The notes under the pieces are model-generated. The model did not search any database. It was not told where the DNA came from and saw only the letters and a list, made by a program, of their open reading frames with translations. A stretch of DNA of 64,000 nucleotides from Sophora flavescens. Taxonomy: Eukaryota; Streptophyta; Magnoliopsida; Fabales; Fabaceae. How positions within the stretch are numbered: the stretch's first letter is position 1; the number at the start of each line of letters is the position of its first letter. The translations under genes and the position numbers were made by a program. Of the stretch, positions 11,625 to 21,698 are shown piece after piece. The stretch covers positions 217,226,103 to 217,290,102 of the forward strand of contig CM061063.1 of the NCBI GenBank assembly GCA_030762895.1. Reading direction: 5' to 3'.

Positions 11625-12298
11625 TGTTGGATTTTTGTGAGATTATCCTCTTTTAAAATCAAATCTCAAGGCGGAAGAAAACCATCCCATGAATCGCGCA
11701 TTACAAACATGAATCACAAATGGTAAATAGTGTTTACCTCTTGAAGCATGTTTTACTTTTCGATCACCAGTGCCACGAGGAGAAGCACCTCTACTCAGTC
11801 CACGCGAGCAAACGGGTGTCAGAGCAATGCGTCTTGTGCTAGCTGACAGCTACGGGGAGACACAATTAGCAAGCCTAGGTTAGAGGGGAGAGCACTAACC
11901 TATTTATAAGCTGGCAGCTCCCTTTAACCTAATTGCTTACCCTATTAGGCTTTGTAAACTACAAGCCCAATCGTCCTTATATTAATTAAATCATATTTAA
12001 CTAATATAATTGCTCCGCATTTGCTCTATGCGTGTAAACCTATAGGCTCCCAATAAGTTGGAAATAATATTAAATATTATAATAATACCAAATAATAATT
12101 ATAATATTAAATATTATAAATAATGAGCGGCATCTAGCAATGCATCATTACTACCCAATTATCGAGAGTATCGATGATCCGATTTTAGCCTTAATGCGAC
12201 CAAAATTTACCGTGTAGAAAATGTCCCTTCATCCATTTGTCTTAATTGAACACAAGGCATACAAGTGTCATCCTTGTTATTTTCAATTATTTATTCAT
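11625..12298 (-). mobile_element. Copia LTR fragment, family C copy C1
   Basis: It begins TGTTGGATTTTTGTGAG and follows 31652 and 39231 closely (TGTTGGGTTTTCGTG). It breaks off at about 12298, where 39231 continues for another 740 bases. The orientation is minus, judged from the primer-binding site at 31639. It is the remnant of the 3' LTR of the copia element that split the D integrase. Confidence 0.85.
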
Positions 12299-12541
12299 AA
12301 GATATTGCTTTCCACAGTTCATTCTAATAAGACATTGCTTTCCACCGTGCATTCTAAGAAATGGGAAATCAACAATGAATAGACGAACTATACTTGATAA
12401 ACAGGAAATCATCTATATTTAATTTCTAAAATCACAATTGACTAGAGAAATATTCAACGTGTTTTTAAAAATCATATGAACACTTATTGTGAAAACACTC
12501 AAATATTCAAATATATCCATCCTTAATACATCGACACCGAC
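12299..12541 (+). mobile_element. Helitron fragment, unit 1, left of A2
   Basis: It aligns with 48031-48252, the end of the third 530-base tandem repeat of the Helitron in the second unit, including the bases directly before the A LTR. A 30-base stretch (GATATTGCTTTCC...) is repeated at its left edge, beside the deletion junction with C1. The last five bases, CCGAC, are the target duplication of the A2 element. Confidence 0.75.
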
Positions 12542-13465
12542 TGTAACACCCCGATTTTCACTATTTTAAATAAAAGAAATAAGTATGATTATGTTTATAT
12601 ATTTATATGAGTGTTATAAATTTATTTTAAATAAATGGAGTTCATTATTCAATTCTAGTTGAACGTAGAAAGCTACGATTAAAATTTAGGTTGGAAAGTC
12701 AGGTGAATCCCGGCCCGCGAATTTCATTGACAGTATAATTATACTGCTAAAAAGACTTAATTTTAATTCATGAACAAAAAACTTAAGATTTTAATTTTAT
12801 TTCCTAAGATAGTGTATTTTTAGAATTATTTCATAAAAAGTGAATAATATACGTTTTACGGACGCTATACTCAATCGGGCGAACGACGGAGCTGATTACG
12901 GGAGTTTCAGGACTCGATAAGTGGATAAACCCTATATTCTCTTAGAACTAAGTCATCCATGTGAGAGGTTTAATGTGGCTTAGGGTTATGTTAGCAATTT
13001 TTGATAATTACATTTTGACCCCTAAACTTTCTATTAATTACATTTTGGTCCCTAAATTAATTTACATGATACACTAAGTGAAATGGGCCAAATTCTTGTC
13101 ATCCAAACCGATTAAGGACTGTGGCCTAGAGCCCAAATGTCATGACCAAAGATTAATTTTCATGATACCATTTTAATTACCTAAGTTTCCTCTGTCATGA
13201 TTTTATGCCTTAAGCTATTTTCATGAACAAAGTCATTTGGACTTGGGCTTTCTTGGCCCAAAAATGGCACATGACCCATGCTTGCCATGGCTGGCCACAA
13301 GCTTGAAGAGTCAAGCTCATTCAAGATCATTCTCACACTTTCTCACATATTCTCACACTTTCTCAAAAGCTCTCAAGTGTTCTACCTTGTTCTTATTTTT
13401 CTCTCACACAAAGAAGCCAAGTCTGTGAAGGAGGTTGAAGATTGCTTGATCATTTTTCAATTCCA

Positions 13466-13475
13466 ATAGGTGATT
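13466..13475 (+). other. Candidate splice donor, A2 5' LTR
   Basis: AATAG/GTGATT lies about 930 bases into the LTR, in the same place as the stronger AG/GTGAGT of copy A1. With the acceptor-like TTCTGCAG at 24713-24720 it would define a leader intron that removes the primer-binding site from gag mRNA. This is a hypothesis only. Confidence 0.35.
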
Positions 13476-15254
13476 CTTCATCCTCATCAACTTTTAGTCA
13501 TTGTTTCTTCAAATCATTTCATGATTCAAAGCTTTATTTTTCTTGTTCATCTTAGTTGTTCTTAACTTTGATAAATCAAAGAAAAATCCTAAAAATGTGA
13601 TACCAATTTCTATGTTCCTATTATTATCTCTTCTATCATAATCCAAGAGTATATTGAAATAACAAATTTTCTTCCCTTTTTACTCATCAAGGCCGAACCT
13701 ATAGAGGTGAAGTTGGAGGAGATTTTGTTCATGTCTTTTGTAAATAATCATGTATATTAGCTTGTTAGTATATATGTTTAGGGAATCCAAGTTGTTTTGT
13801 CAAACAAAAATCCTTAGCCCTATGACCATGTCATGGCCGAAACTAGGTGTCCATGAGTTAGGATGTTTTGATTTCCAAACTTAGTTCTTTAGCCACTCTT
13901 CCATGATCTTGGTTAATTAAGGATCATTAATCCATGACTTAGTATTGATTAGGAATTTTTAGTCACAAAGACCCTTGAGGTCGTGACCATGTAGGAAGGA
14001 TTTTGATGGTTTTAATTGTTTGATTAGTAATGGTTTGATTGTATTGGTGAAGGTTGAATTTATTCCGTTGTGTACGTGAGAACCGGGCATTCGACAAAGC
14101 AATTTATTCTGCTGAGAATTCCACGAGAGGTAAGAGGGGATTACCTGAGGGATATATTTGATGGCTATATGATATCCTGTGTTTGTCCGTAATTATATGT
14201 CTGTTAGTATTTATTTAAGTTGTTTAAGTTATGGTATTTGTATCTGTGTTGGTTAAATTGCATTTAATTGTTTATCTGCAATTATATTATGCTGTTGTGA
14301 TGCATGATCTGCCTGGGAATATCTCTGTGATATTATTGTTGGTTGTTGTTTGAGAAGCCTGACAGTGGTCAATTCCCAATTCAATTAATTGGATAAAAGC
14401 TTTAAGAAGGTTCATAAATTATATTAAATGTTTTAACGGTAAAATATTGGTATATAATATTAATGGAAATTTTTATTTGAAAAAAATAAGGAATTTTGGA
14501 AAATATCATTATTTTAATGATTTATTACTATAAGAGTGAATTATGAGTCACAATGAGAGCGAAACCGTGAAAAAAAATTTTTACTTCTAATTTTTACGTA
14601 AGAAATTTCGTAATATTAAAAAAATATTTTATGAAATTAATTGTTGAAAATAAGTTAATTATAATTTTAGAAAAAATTTTAAGTGGAAAAAGCTAAGTTT
14701 TGGCTTAAAAGGCTTTAAAAGTGATAATTGACGGCAAATTTGGAAAAGTGTCAACGGCAAGTATTTTGAAACGGCGGTACGTATTTTAAGTAAGTTTAAA
14801 ACCTCAAGTGACTCACCTTTGTGAAAACAAAGTTTTATTATTTAAGGATTTTATTGAAGAATTTCCCATTTGAAAAGATTTTCCGAAAGCAAAATTAATT
14901 CCACCGTGTTGAAAGTGGTGTTGAACTTAGTAACTGAGACATTGGGGTACTAAGGTTCTTTGTTGTTATGGACTTGGGGTCCTTTGGACTTTGACGTCCT
15001 GTAGACTTTGTGTCTATTGTATACGTGGTGTATACTGTGTTTAAACATTTAAGATGTTTTCTATTACCACGAACTTATGACAGGTGCATCGATCGAGAGG
15101 TGTCGTGATTGAGCACTCAGACTGTGAGGTCCTGTGTTGTAATGAAAGTTTTAAAGATGTTAAATCTATGGGATTCGTAAGCCATTTTGAGCTTCGGCAA
15201 AGAAAGATTAAACACAAAGAAAAGTGTCAAGAACATCGTGTTTTTGCATGCATT

Positions 15255-15341
15255 TGGCTGATGTGCCCGTTATGTTCTGGCTGCGTGCCTAGTGTCCTGG
15301 CTGCATGCCAGTATTCAGGCTGCGTGCCTGGTGTCCTAGCT
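15255..15341 (+). repeat. Dyad minisatellite in A2 5' LTR (left of insert)
   Basis: Units of about 18-22 bases built on CTGGCTGCGTGCC. Two units are exact dyads with different arms around similar spacers: CTGGC-TGCAT-GCCAG (15297-15311) and CAGGC-TGCGT-GCCTG (15316-15330). The array continues after element B at 23683-23740. Confidence 0.85.
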
Positions 15342-15346
15342 TCGTG

Positions 15347-17344
15347 TGTAACGCCCTTCGTTACATTAGTAGCCCAAATTAATTTTCAATAAAAACCTTT
15401 ATAATATTTAAATTAAATAATCGAGTTATAAGATTTTTCAAAATAAAAAAAAAGTGTAAAAGATTCTCGTATATTCAAAATAATTAAATAAAGTAATAGT
15501 GTTAAATAAACCATTATATCCAAATAAAATAAAGTCTCATAAATATTAATTAATGAAAACAACATAACTCTTTACAATTGTTTTTGCCTCAAAGCACGGA
15601 CGTCTAATAAACCCAAAAGAAATAAATAAATAAAAATAAACTTGAGATAATATCTTCAAGACTTTCTCAAGACGCTGCATCATCTATCTCAACACCTGTA
15701 AACTCTGAAAGACAACACCACTAATAAGATTTATAATCCCAGTAAGTAAACACAGTTCTAAAAGGTTTTCTAAAAGATGTTGCTTTCAGTCGGCGCGGTA
15801 ATCGGAAAAACATCCATGGTACCCGCTAATTTTCTAAAATAATGTTCATTAAAAAAATACATTTAATTACAACAATCATATAACGACCACATAATCAAAT
15901 ATCATATATTAATTAAACAAAGTAATCAAACATCACACAATAACGCAATCCTCAAGTGGCTCGGAAACCCCACTCTATGTTGGTTTCTTGCCCAATTCGG
16001 TGACTCGAGAACCTCATTAAATTGGTTCCTTGCCCCCTGTCTGCGGTGACTCGGGAATCTCGTTCTAGAATTGATTCCTTGCCACCTTCTTTATGGTGAC
16101 CCGAGAACCTCGTTCTAGAATTGATTCCTTGCCCCCATGATGACCCGAGAATCCAATTTATTAGAATTGACTCCTTGCCCCTATGGTGACCCGAGAACCT
16201 CGTAAATAAATTGGTTCCTTGCCTCCCATTAATGGTGACCCGAGATCCTCGTTCATAAAATGGATTCCTTGCCCCATATTTTATTTTTCGACATCCCATT
16301 CTCAGGCGATGTTACAAGCCAATGCCCCATTCTCAGGCGGCATATCAACAAATTCCACACATCATGCATAAACTCATTCATCCATATTCTGAAGCATAAA
16401 ACCATCAATCACAATTGACAAACCTTTCAAAGAATATAACCACTACAATTCCATATCATCATATAATCAAATCATAAATATCAATTGAACAAATATCATG
16501 TTATCACGTAAATTTATGAGTACAATATAGCAATCATAAACACAAGGAATAATATATATCAACAAGCATATTAATCAACCAATATAATTACCAAGAATGT
16601 GTTTCACATCAAATAGTCAATTTAATCAATTTTATTTTGAAGACAAAAACCCCAAATAATTACTCTTAATTTCATAATCAAACCCTTTAAAATTCTATAC
16701 CATGAAAGTTTAAGAAAATAGGTGTTTACTTACTTCTTGTAGACCTCCAAAAAGCCCTGACAACTATCTAGGAGAAACATTAGTGCTTCACAAAAAATCT
16801 CTCCTTTTTGCTAATATATTTTATCCGCATGACTCCCTACTAAGCACCGCAAAAGCTCCTCAATGCCCCTGTTCTTGTTCGGCGGTGCTAACTGGCTAAC
16901 CATGTCCAATAGGTTTTCTAATTCTAACCCTTAGATCTATACTTATATATTTATAAGTTTTAAAAGTTGAAACCCACCGCTCACTTCAATTCTACCCGGT
17001 GGCCCATATTTATTTGCTTCTTAGAAGCCCGAGTAACTTCTCATATCCAACATTTGTGGTTCATCTCATTATTAGTATTTTAAAAAGAGAACATGCTGCC
17101 CCTGTGAGTGGAATTTGGCTAAAGCCCAGTTTCTCAACATTGAAAACAATGTGGTTACGTGAATAGCACAGCACCTAGGTTTCTTAGTTTTTTTTTAAAT
17201 TTTAACTTTATGTTTCTTTTATAAATTATTAAATAATTCTAATTAATTTTTATACTAATAATTTTATACAATAAACTTGACAATAACTTAATATTTTTAT
17301 TAAAAAGGTTATATTAAATTATATTGAAATTTTAGGATGTTACA
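15347..17344 (-). mobile_element. 3' LTR of element B (1998 bases)
   Basis: On the plus strand it reads TGTAACGCCC at the left and GGATGTTACA at the right, giving inverted termini TGTAAC...GTTACA. It is nearly identical to 21699-23682 (1984 bases), and the difference is mostly small indels. It holds a dyad array at 15955-16345. A donor-like GTAAGT is on the minus strand near 16735. Confidence 0.92.
15955..16345 (-). repeat. Dyad array in B 3' LTR
   Basis: Five units of about 50 bases, each with GGTGACCCGAGAACCTCG and TTCTAGAATTGATTCCTTGCC. CGAG-NNN-CTCG forms a 4-base dyad with changing middle bases (AAC, ATC), and TTCTAGAA is a full palindrome. Two further hairpins follow with the same 12-base spacer CCATTCTCAGGC and different complementary arms: ACATC...GATGT (16291-16312) and ATGCC...GGCAT (16322-16343). 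Confidence 0.92.
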
Positions 17345-17929
17345 TTTCTCCCCTCCGTCAAGAAATTTCGTCCCTGAAATTTTAACATCTAAATGCTCAT
17401 AGAAAAGAAAATAAAAATAAAATAAAATAAAATAAATAAATAAACCAAAAACTAGAAAATAAATTTATTTACATACACTATAGAGACATGAATTATGATC
17501 ATCAAAATAAATTTTCAGCACAACAAACAATCTCAAGTAAATTCAATCATAATCAATAATAAATCAAAATCAGCAATATAGAACAACTCTTATACACCGG
17601 AGAATAATTTAAACATGGAGTGGAGGTAAACAACACAAATAAAAAATAAGAAAAAGCACCAGTCAACTCCAAAGTTTCTCACACACAACAAATAAAAAAA
17701 ATAAAAAAATAAAAAAAATCTCACTAACAAAACTCATACCCTTGCATGTCAGTCGCCATAAATCTGTACACCATCAATCAAATATTGGGTTGGCCAGGCC
17801 CAACATCTAAAAGAATAACATGCAGTATTTATAACTCTAACAACAGTCCTATGCGCCCCAGTTTTTATTTTAGAAAAAGGCACCATTCCCACAGTCCGAT
17901 TTAGAATCGAACTGCTCTGATACCATAAA
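17345..17929 (-). mobile_element. Internal remnant 2 of element B
   Basis: The left edge (TTTCTCCCCTCCGTCAAGAA) is the complement of a purine-rich tract next to the 3' LTR. The right edge holds a primer-binding site. The right 140 bases closely match 21560-21698. Between them is AT-rich sequence with A-rich runs and no coding signal. Confidence 0.8.
17914..17925 (-). other. Primer-binding site next to LTR B'
   Basis: GCTCTGATACCA on the plus strand is the exact complement of TGGTATCAGAGC and lies four bases from the LTR B' end. Confidence 0.92.
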
Positions 17930-18599
17930 TGTAACGCCCTTCGTTACATTAGTAACCCAAATTAATTTCAATAAAAATCCTTCAAAACATTTAATTAAAA
18001 AAAACACAAGTCATAAAATTTTTCTCAAATAACTAAGTAGGAAAATACCTCATATTAAATAATATAGTAATATAAAAAATATCCATGTAATGAATATAAA
18101 TATAAATAAAAATCACATGCCTCAATACCGGGCGTCTACTAACAAACCCAACGATAAATAAATAAATGTGTCTAGCCACATACGGCTCCTTATTTAAGAA
18201 AATAGTAACCAAACTAGAAAGAATAACTAATGGAATCCACTAAGTCTTCACGCCTCTTCAGTTTCAATGACGTCCTCCTCGTGCTCTGAAAACAATACTT
18301 ATAATGAGATATAAAATCCCAGTGATCAACAATACAGTTTTAAAATGTATTTTCGAAAATAACATTGTTCTCAAGTATGTGGTAACCAGAAAAACTGTCC
18401 ATGGCACCTGCTAATTTTCCAAATTAATATATATAAAATAAAATACTTTTAATATCAATAATAATCTCATCTCAATATATCACATTCCATATACCAGATA
18501 AATTCTAGTTTAATCCAAGAAGTCCGAAGACCTCCTAATTAAATTGGCCTCTTGCCTGCATGCCATATATTCACACATCACACGACAATGGCGTCCCAT

Positions 18600-18865
18600 T
18601 GCCCACCCCTACTCAGGAGGAGTGTTTCGATGTCACCCTCCTGTCAGGGACATTTCCATTTCGATACCTCCCATGTGCACATGGTGGTATTTCTCCTTTT
18701 TCGACACCCCAACCTGTGGCGGTGTTACTTTCGATACTCATTTTTATGTAGTATTACTTATTTTTGACATCCCAATTATATGGGGATGTTACTTTCGATA
18801 CCCCATTACGGTGGTATTACTTTTCGATACCCCTATCATAGGTGACATTGCAGCAAACATCATAC
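18600..18865 (-). repeat. Dyad array with co-varying arms in LTR B'
   Basis: Successive hairpins with exact arms that differ from unit to unit: ATGTC...GACAT (18630-18653), ATACC...GGTAT around the palindrome CCATGTGCACATGG (18664-18690), ACACC...GGTGT (18704-18725), ATACT...AGTAT (18734-18754), ACATCCC...GGGATGT (18767-18789), ATACC...GGTAT (18798-18817) and CCTAT-C-ATAGG (about 18831-18842). Most are separated by TTACTTTTCGA-like linkers. Confidence 0.93.
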
Positions 18866-19432
18866 AATTCATCATAAGGCATAATTTCATGTCTCATACG
18901 TGTAACAATTCATTTACCAAAACTTAAATATTTGATCTTATCATGCATGTCAAATAAACTCACATGGCATAACATACATCAATAAGCATGTCATTCAACT
19001 AATTCAAATACCAATCATGTATTTCATGCCATCAGTAACAAGAATAAATACCCAATTTAATAATATTTTTTATTTTAATTCAAAACCCCTAAAAAAATTA
19101 GTTTATTAATAACATGCATCATTCAATTAAAATCTCTCAAAATCATAGGTAAATCGCTCAACACAACAAACACATGTACCATGGAAAGTGTTCGCAAAAA
19201 GTACTGTTACTCACCTCTCGAAGACCTCCAATGTGCTCTAAAATTTATTTATGATAATGATTTGTGCTTCCCTAAAAATTCTCCTCCCGTTTGGTGGCGT
19301 TCTTGGATCTGTGTTGTTACGGTTGCACTGGCAAAGGATGGAAATATCTTTCACTCGCTATACTGTGCGGCACTCCTCTCAAATACTCCATGTACGTGCA
19401 TCACTCTAATCTCACAAAGTACTGCGCACAGC

Positions 19433-19440
<8 letters not shown>

Positions 19441-19496
<56 letters not shown>
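19441..19496 (+). repeat. AT microsatellite
   Basis: About 28 AT units inside LTR B'. Confidence 0.97.
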
Positions 19497-19500
<4 letters not shown>

Positions 19501-19610
19501 TTTAGTTAACTAGTGAAACGTAACATAGGGTTTTTAAATTAAATTTTCTTTTTCTTTAGATGGCTGCTTGGGCTTAATGCCCAAGTATCCTTCTTTCCCC
19601 CTTTTTTTCT

Positions 19611-19611
<1 letters not shown>

Positions 19612-19669
<58 letters not shown>
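19612..19669 (+). repeat. AT microsatellite
   Basis: About 28 AT units inside LTR B'. Confidence 0.97.
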
Positions 19670-19674
<5 letters not shown>

Positions 19675-19947
19675 GCATTCTTTATAATAGTTAATAAATT
19701 TCAATAAATCCTTATACCATCTCTTCTTTACAATAAATCTCCCATTTATATTTTATTTGCACTACACTTTTTAATAACTTAATATTATTATTATTATTAT
19801 TATTTATTTTTTTCAAATTAATTATGTTAGAATTTTTGGGATGTTACATTTTCTCCCCTCCTTAAAGAATTTCGTCCCCGAAATTCACCTCATACTCACA
19901 CACTTATTTTAACATATGACATATTTGAACATAACGGTTACCGTACC

Positions 19948-20085
19948 TTAGATAATAAAATCTGGATATTGACGTACGATGTCCTCTTCCATCTCCCAAG
20001 TGGCCTCCTCAGGAGTCAATCCTTCCCGTAACACTTTCACCAATGAAATTCTCTGGTTCCTCAATGTCTTAGTGCTTTTGTCCAA
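19948..20085 (-). pseudogene. pol: Chromodomain tail of a chromovirus integrase
   Basis: Read on the minus strand, about 46 codons give TLRNQRISLVKVL, then TPEEATWEMEEDIVRQYPD and a stop. The L-N--I-LVKV-W------EEATWE-E-D----YP-LF pattern is the C-terminal chromodomain of plant chromoviruses (Tekay, CRM, Galadriel and Reina groups), which tethers integrase to chromatin marks. It ends about 70 bases before the purine tract, where a chromodomain would end in an intact element. The rest of pol is absent. This single remnant places B among the chromoviruses. Confidence 0.8.
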
Positions 20086-21682
20086 TTACATATTGTACAC
20101 ACACAACCTCGTACTCCAATATTTTTTTTATCACTACAAGCACTCAAAAATTATTACAAAATCAAACATATTTCTTAAAAATAATTAAAGTGGAATTTGA
20201 CTCATATTATAATTAAACAAATATTTATTTAGGATCCGATAAAAAAAAAATAACTGCATTGTCAAACAGAGTTTCAAGAAACATGAGCAAATTGTGATTC
20301 CAAATAAGTATCATTTGAATTTGGCAAGTGAAACCAATTTAAACATAAGTGATTTGATAAGGTGAGACAACACTTCACAAGAAAACAATTAAATATAGAA
20401 TAGAACAAATCAATTCAAGTGAGATTTACAATTTTGCCATCAAACGAAGAGGAAAATTAACGGAAGTGTGAATAGCGCAAACGAAAATGAGATAGTGCTA
20501 CAAATTTTGGATGAAAATAAAAGTAAGGAGCTACATTTACACAAACAAAACCATAAGGTAAAACATTCTTTATAATTTTTTTAAAAAATATACATCTATC
20601 AAATTAATTCATCAAATAACATGAAAACATTTTAAGAATTCCAAACCAAATAATCAAGAACCCCAAAATGTTGATTCTTCATAATAGATAAATCTACATG
20701 TGAAAACTTCAATTTCCACATCATTTTTAAATTAAAAAGAATCAAAACAAATCAAGAAATCACATCCTTAAAAAAAATTCATCCTATGGAGGTCTTGAGA
20801 AAATGTTTTGCTCACACGCTACAGGTATTACTGTCATGTCACTATAATTCTATACCTTACCAGGAAACAAGAGTATGCATCAGTCTTTGAGCTCCTTCAA
20901 CTAAGCACTTATTACATGAAACAAGAAATACAATTTGGGTCGACACAGAAGGATCACTCAACATTGGTTGTGAAGAAGCAACAAAAGAAAACAATAGTCC
21001 TATCAGAGTACTTTATGACAATAAGTCTAGACGACAAACAGTCCTTACCAATAATTGCATCCAACCCACACATTGATAACAAGTAAGAACGACGACATAA
21101 GGCACGTCTCGACGCACAAGAAAATGATTTAAGTAAGCACTGGAAGTAATAAGATTATCTCCCAAAGAAGTAGCAACACATGAATCAAAGGACAAATGAA
21201 AGATAGGTAACTTCAAATTTCATATATGAAAGATATATCAAAAAAATGTGTTGCTCCTGAATCAAACAATATAGTAACCTTTTATCCTATACGAGAAGGA
21301 GAAATTCAGTCTTCCTCAGATCTAAGTTGCCTCGGAATGATGGCGGTTCGTTCTTCTTGAATTCGAAAAGCCCCACGTGCTAAGGGTCTTAAGTTGTCAC
21401 ACCTCTATCAGTGACTGGCCTCCATTTCCTTTCAGTTGGCGGAGAGTCTCCATCCGCCCTTGCATAGCTCGACCATACAAACCAAAGCTGCTGCAAGTGC
21501 AATGTTCGCCCTCGCCTATTAGTCCTATAAATCTGCTCACTACCTATGAAATATTGGGTTGATCATGTCCAATATCCCAAAGAATAACGTGCAGTATTTA
21601 TAACTCTAACAACAGTCCTATGCGCCCCAGTTTTTATTTTAGAAAAAGGAACCATTACCACAGTCCGATTTAGAATCGAACT

Positions 21683-21694
21683 GCTCTGATACCA
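21683..21694 (-). other. Primer-binding site of element B 5' LTR
   Basis: The exact complement of TGGTATCAGAGC, four bases from the 5' LTR of the minus-strand element. Confidence 0.93.
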
Positions 21695-21698
21695 TAAA

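Larger units (their letters stand above)
12542..15346 (+). mobile_element. 5' LTR of A2, first part
   Basis: It aligns with 26360-29160 and 48253-51010. Notable parts are a pyrimidine-rich stretch with two near-identical 20-base CTCACACTTTCTC units at 13336-13375 (one unit in 48253), a candidate splice donor at 13466-13475, and a dyad minisatellite starting at 15255. Element B interrupts the minisatellite at 15346. No credible ORF. Confidence 0.9.
17930..19848 (-). mobile_element. Divergent LTR B' (1919 bases)
   Basis: It has the same ends as LTR B (TGTAACGCCCTTCG and GGATGTTACA) but a divergent middle. It carries its own dyad array (18600-18865), two AT microsatellites (19441-19496 and 19612-19669) and, on the minus strand near 19215, a donor-like AGAG/GTGAGT in the place where LTR B has GTAAGT. 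It acts structurally as 3' LTR of internal region 1 and 5' LTR of internal region 2. Confidence 0.9.
19849..21698 (-). mobile_element. Internal remnant 1 of element B
   Basis: On the minus strand it runs from a primer-binding site (21694-21683) to a purine-rich tract at 19875-19849. It holds a chromodomain remnant at 19948-20085. The rest (20090-21560) is AT-rich and I recognise no gag or pol in it. ORFs of 60-90 codons at 20808 and 21377 resemble nothing I know and are probably chance. Confidence 0.8.

Noticed and set aside
15955..16345. CRISPR-like array
   Set aside because: Regular 50-base units, but spacers are also repeated, the DNA is plant LTR, and the sister LTR has the same array.
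19181..19513. 110-codon plus-strand ORF
   Set aside because: Inside LTR B' and ends in an AT microsatellite (Ile-Tyr repeat).
20808..21086. 92-codon ORF in the internal region of element B
   Set aside because: On the strand opposite to the element, no recognisable motif, AT-rich context; no support for a gene.
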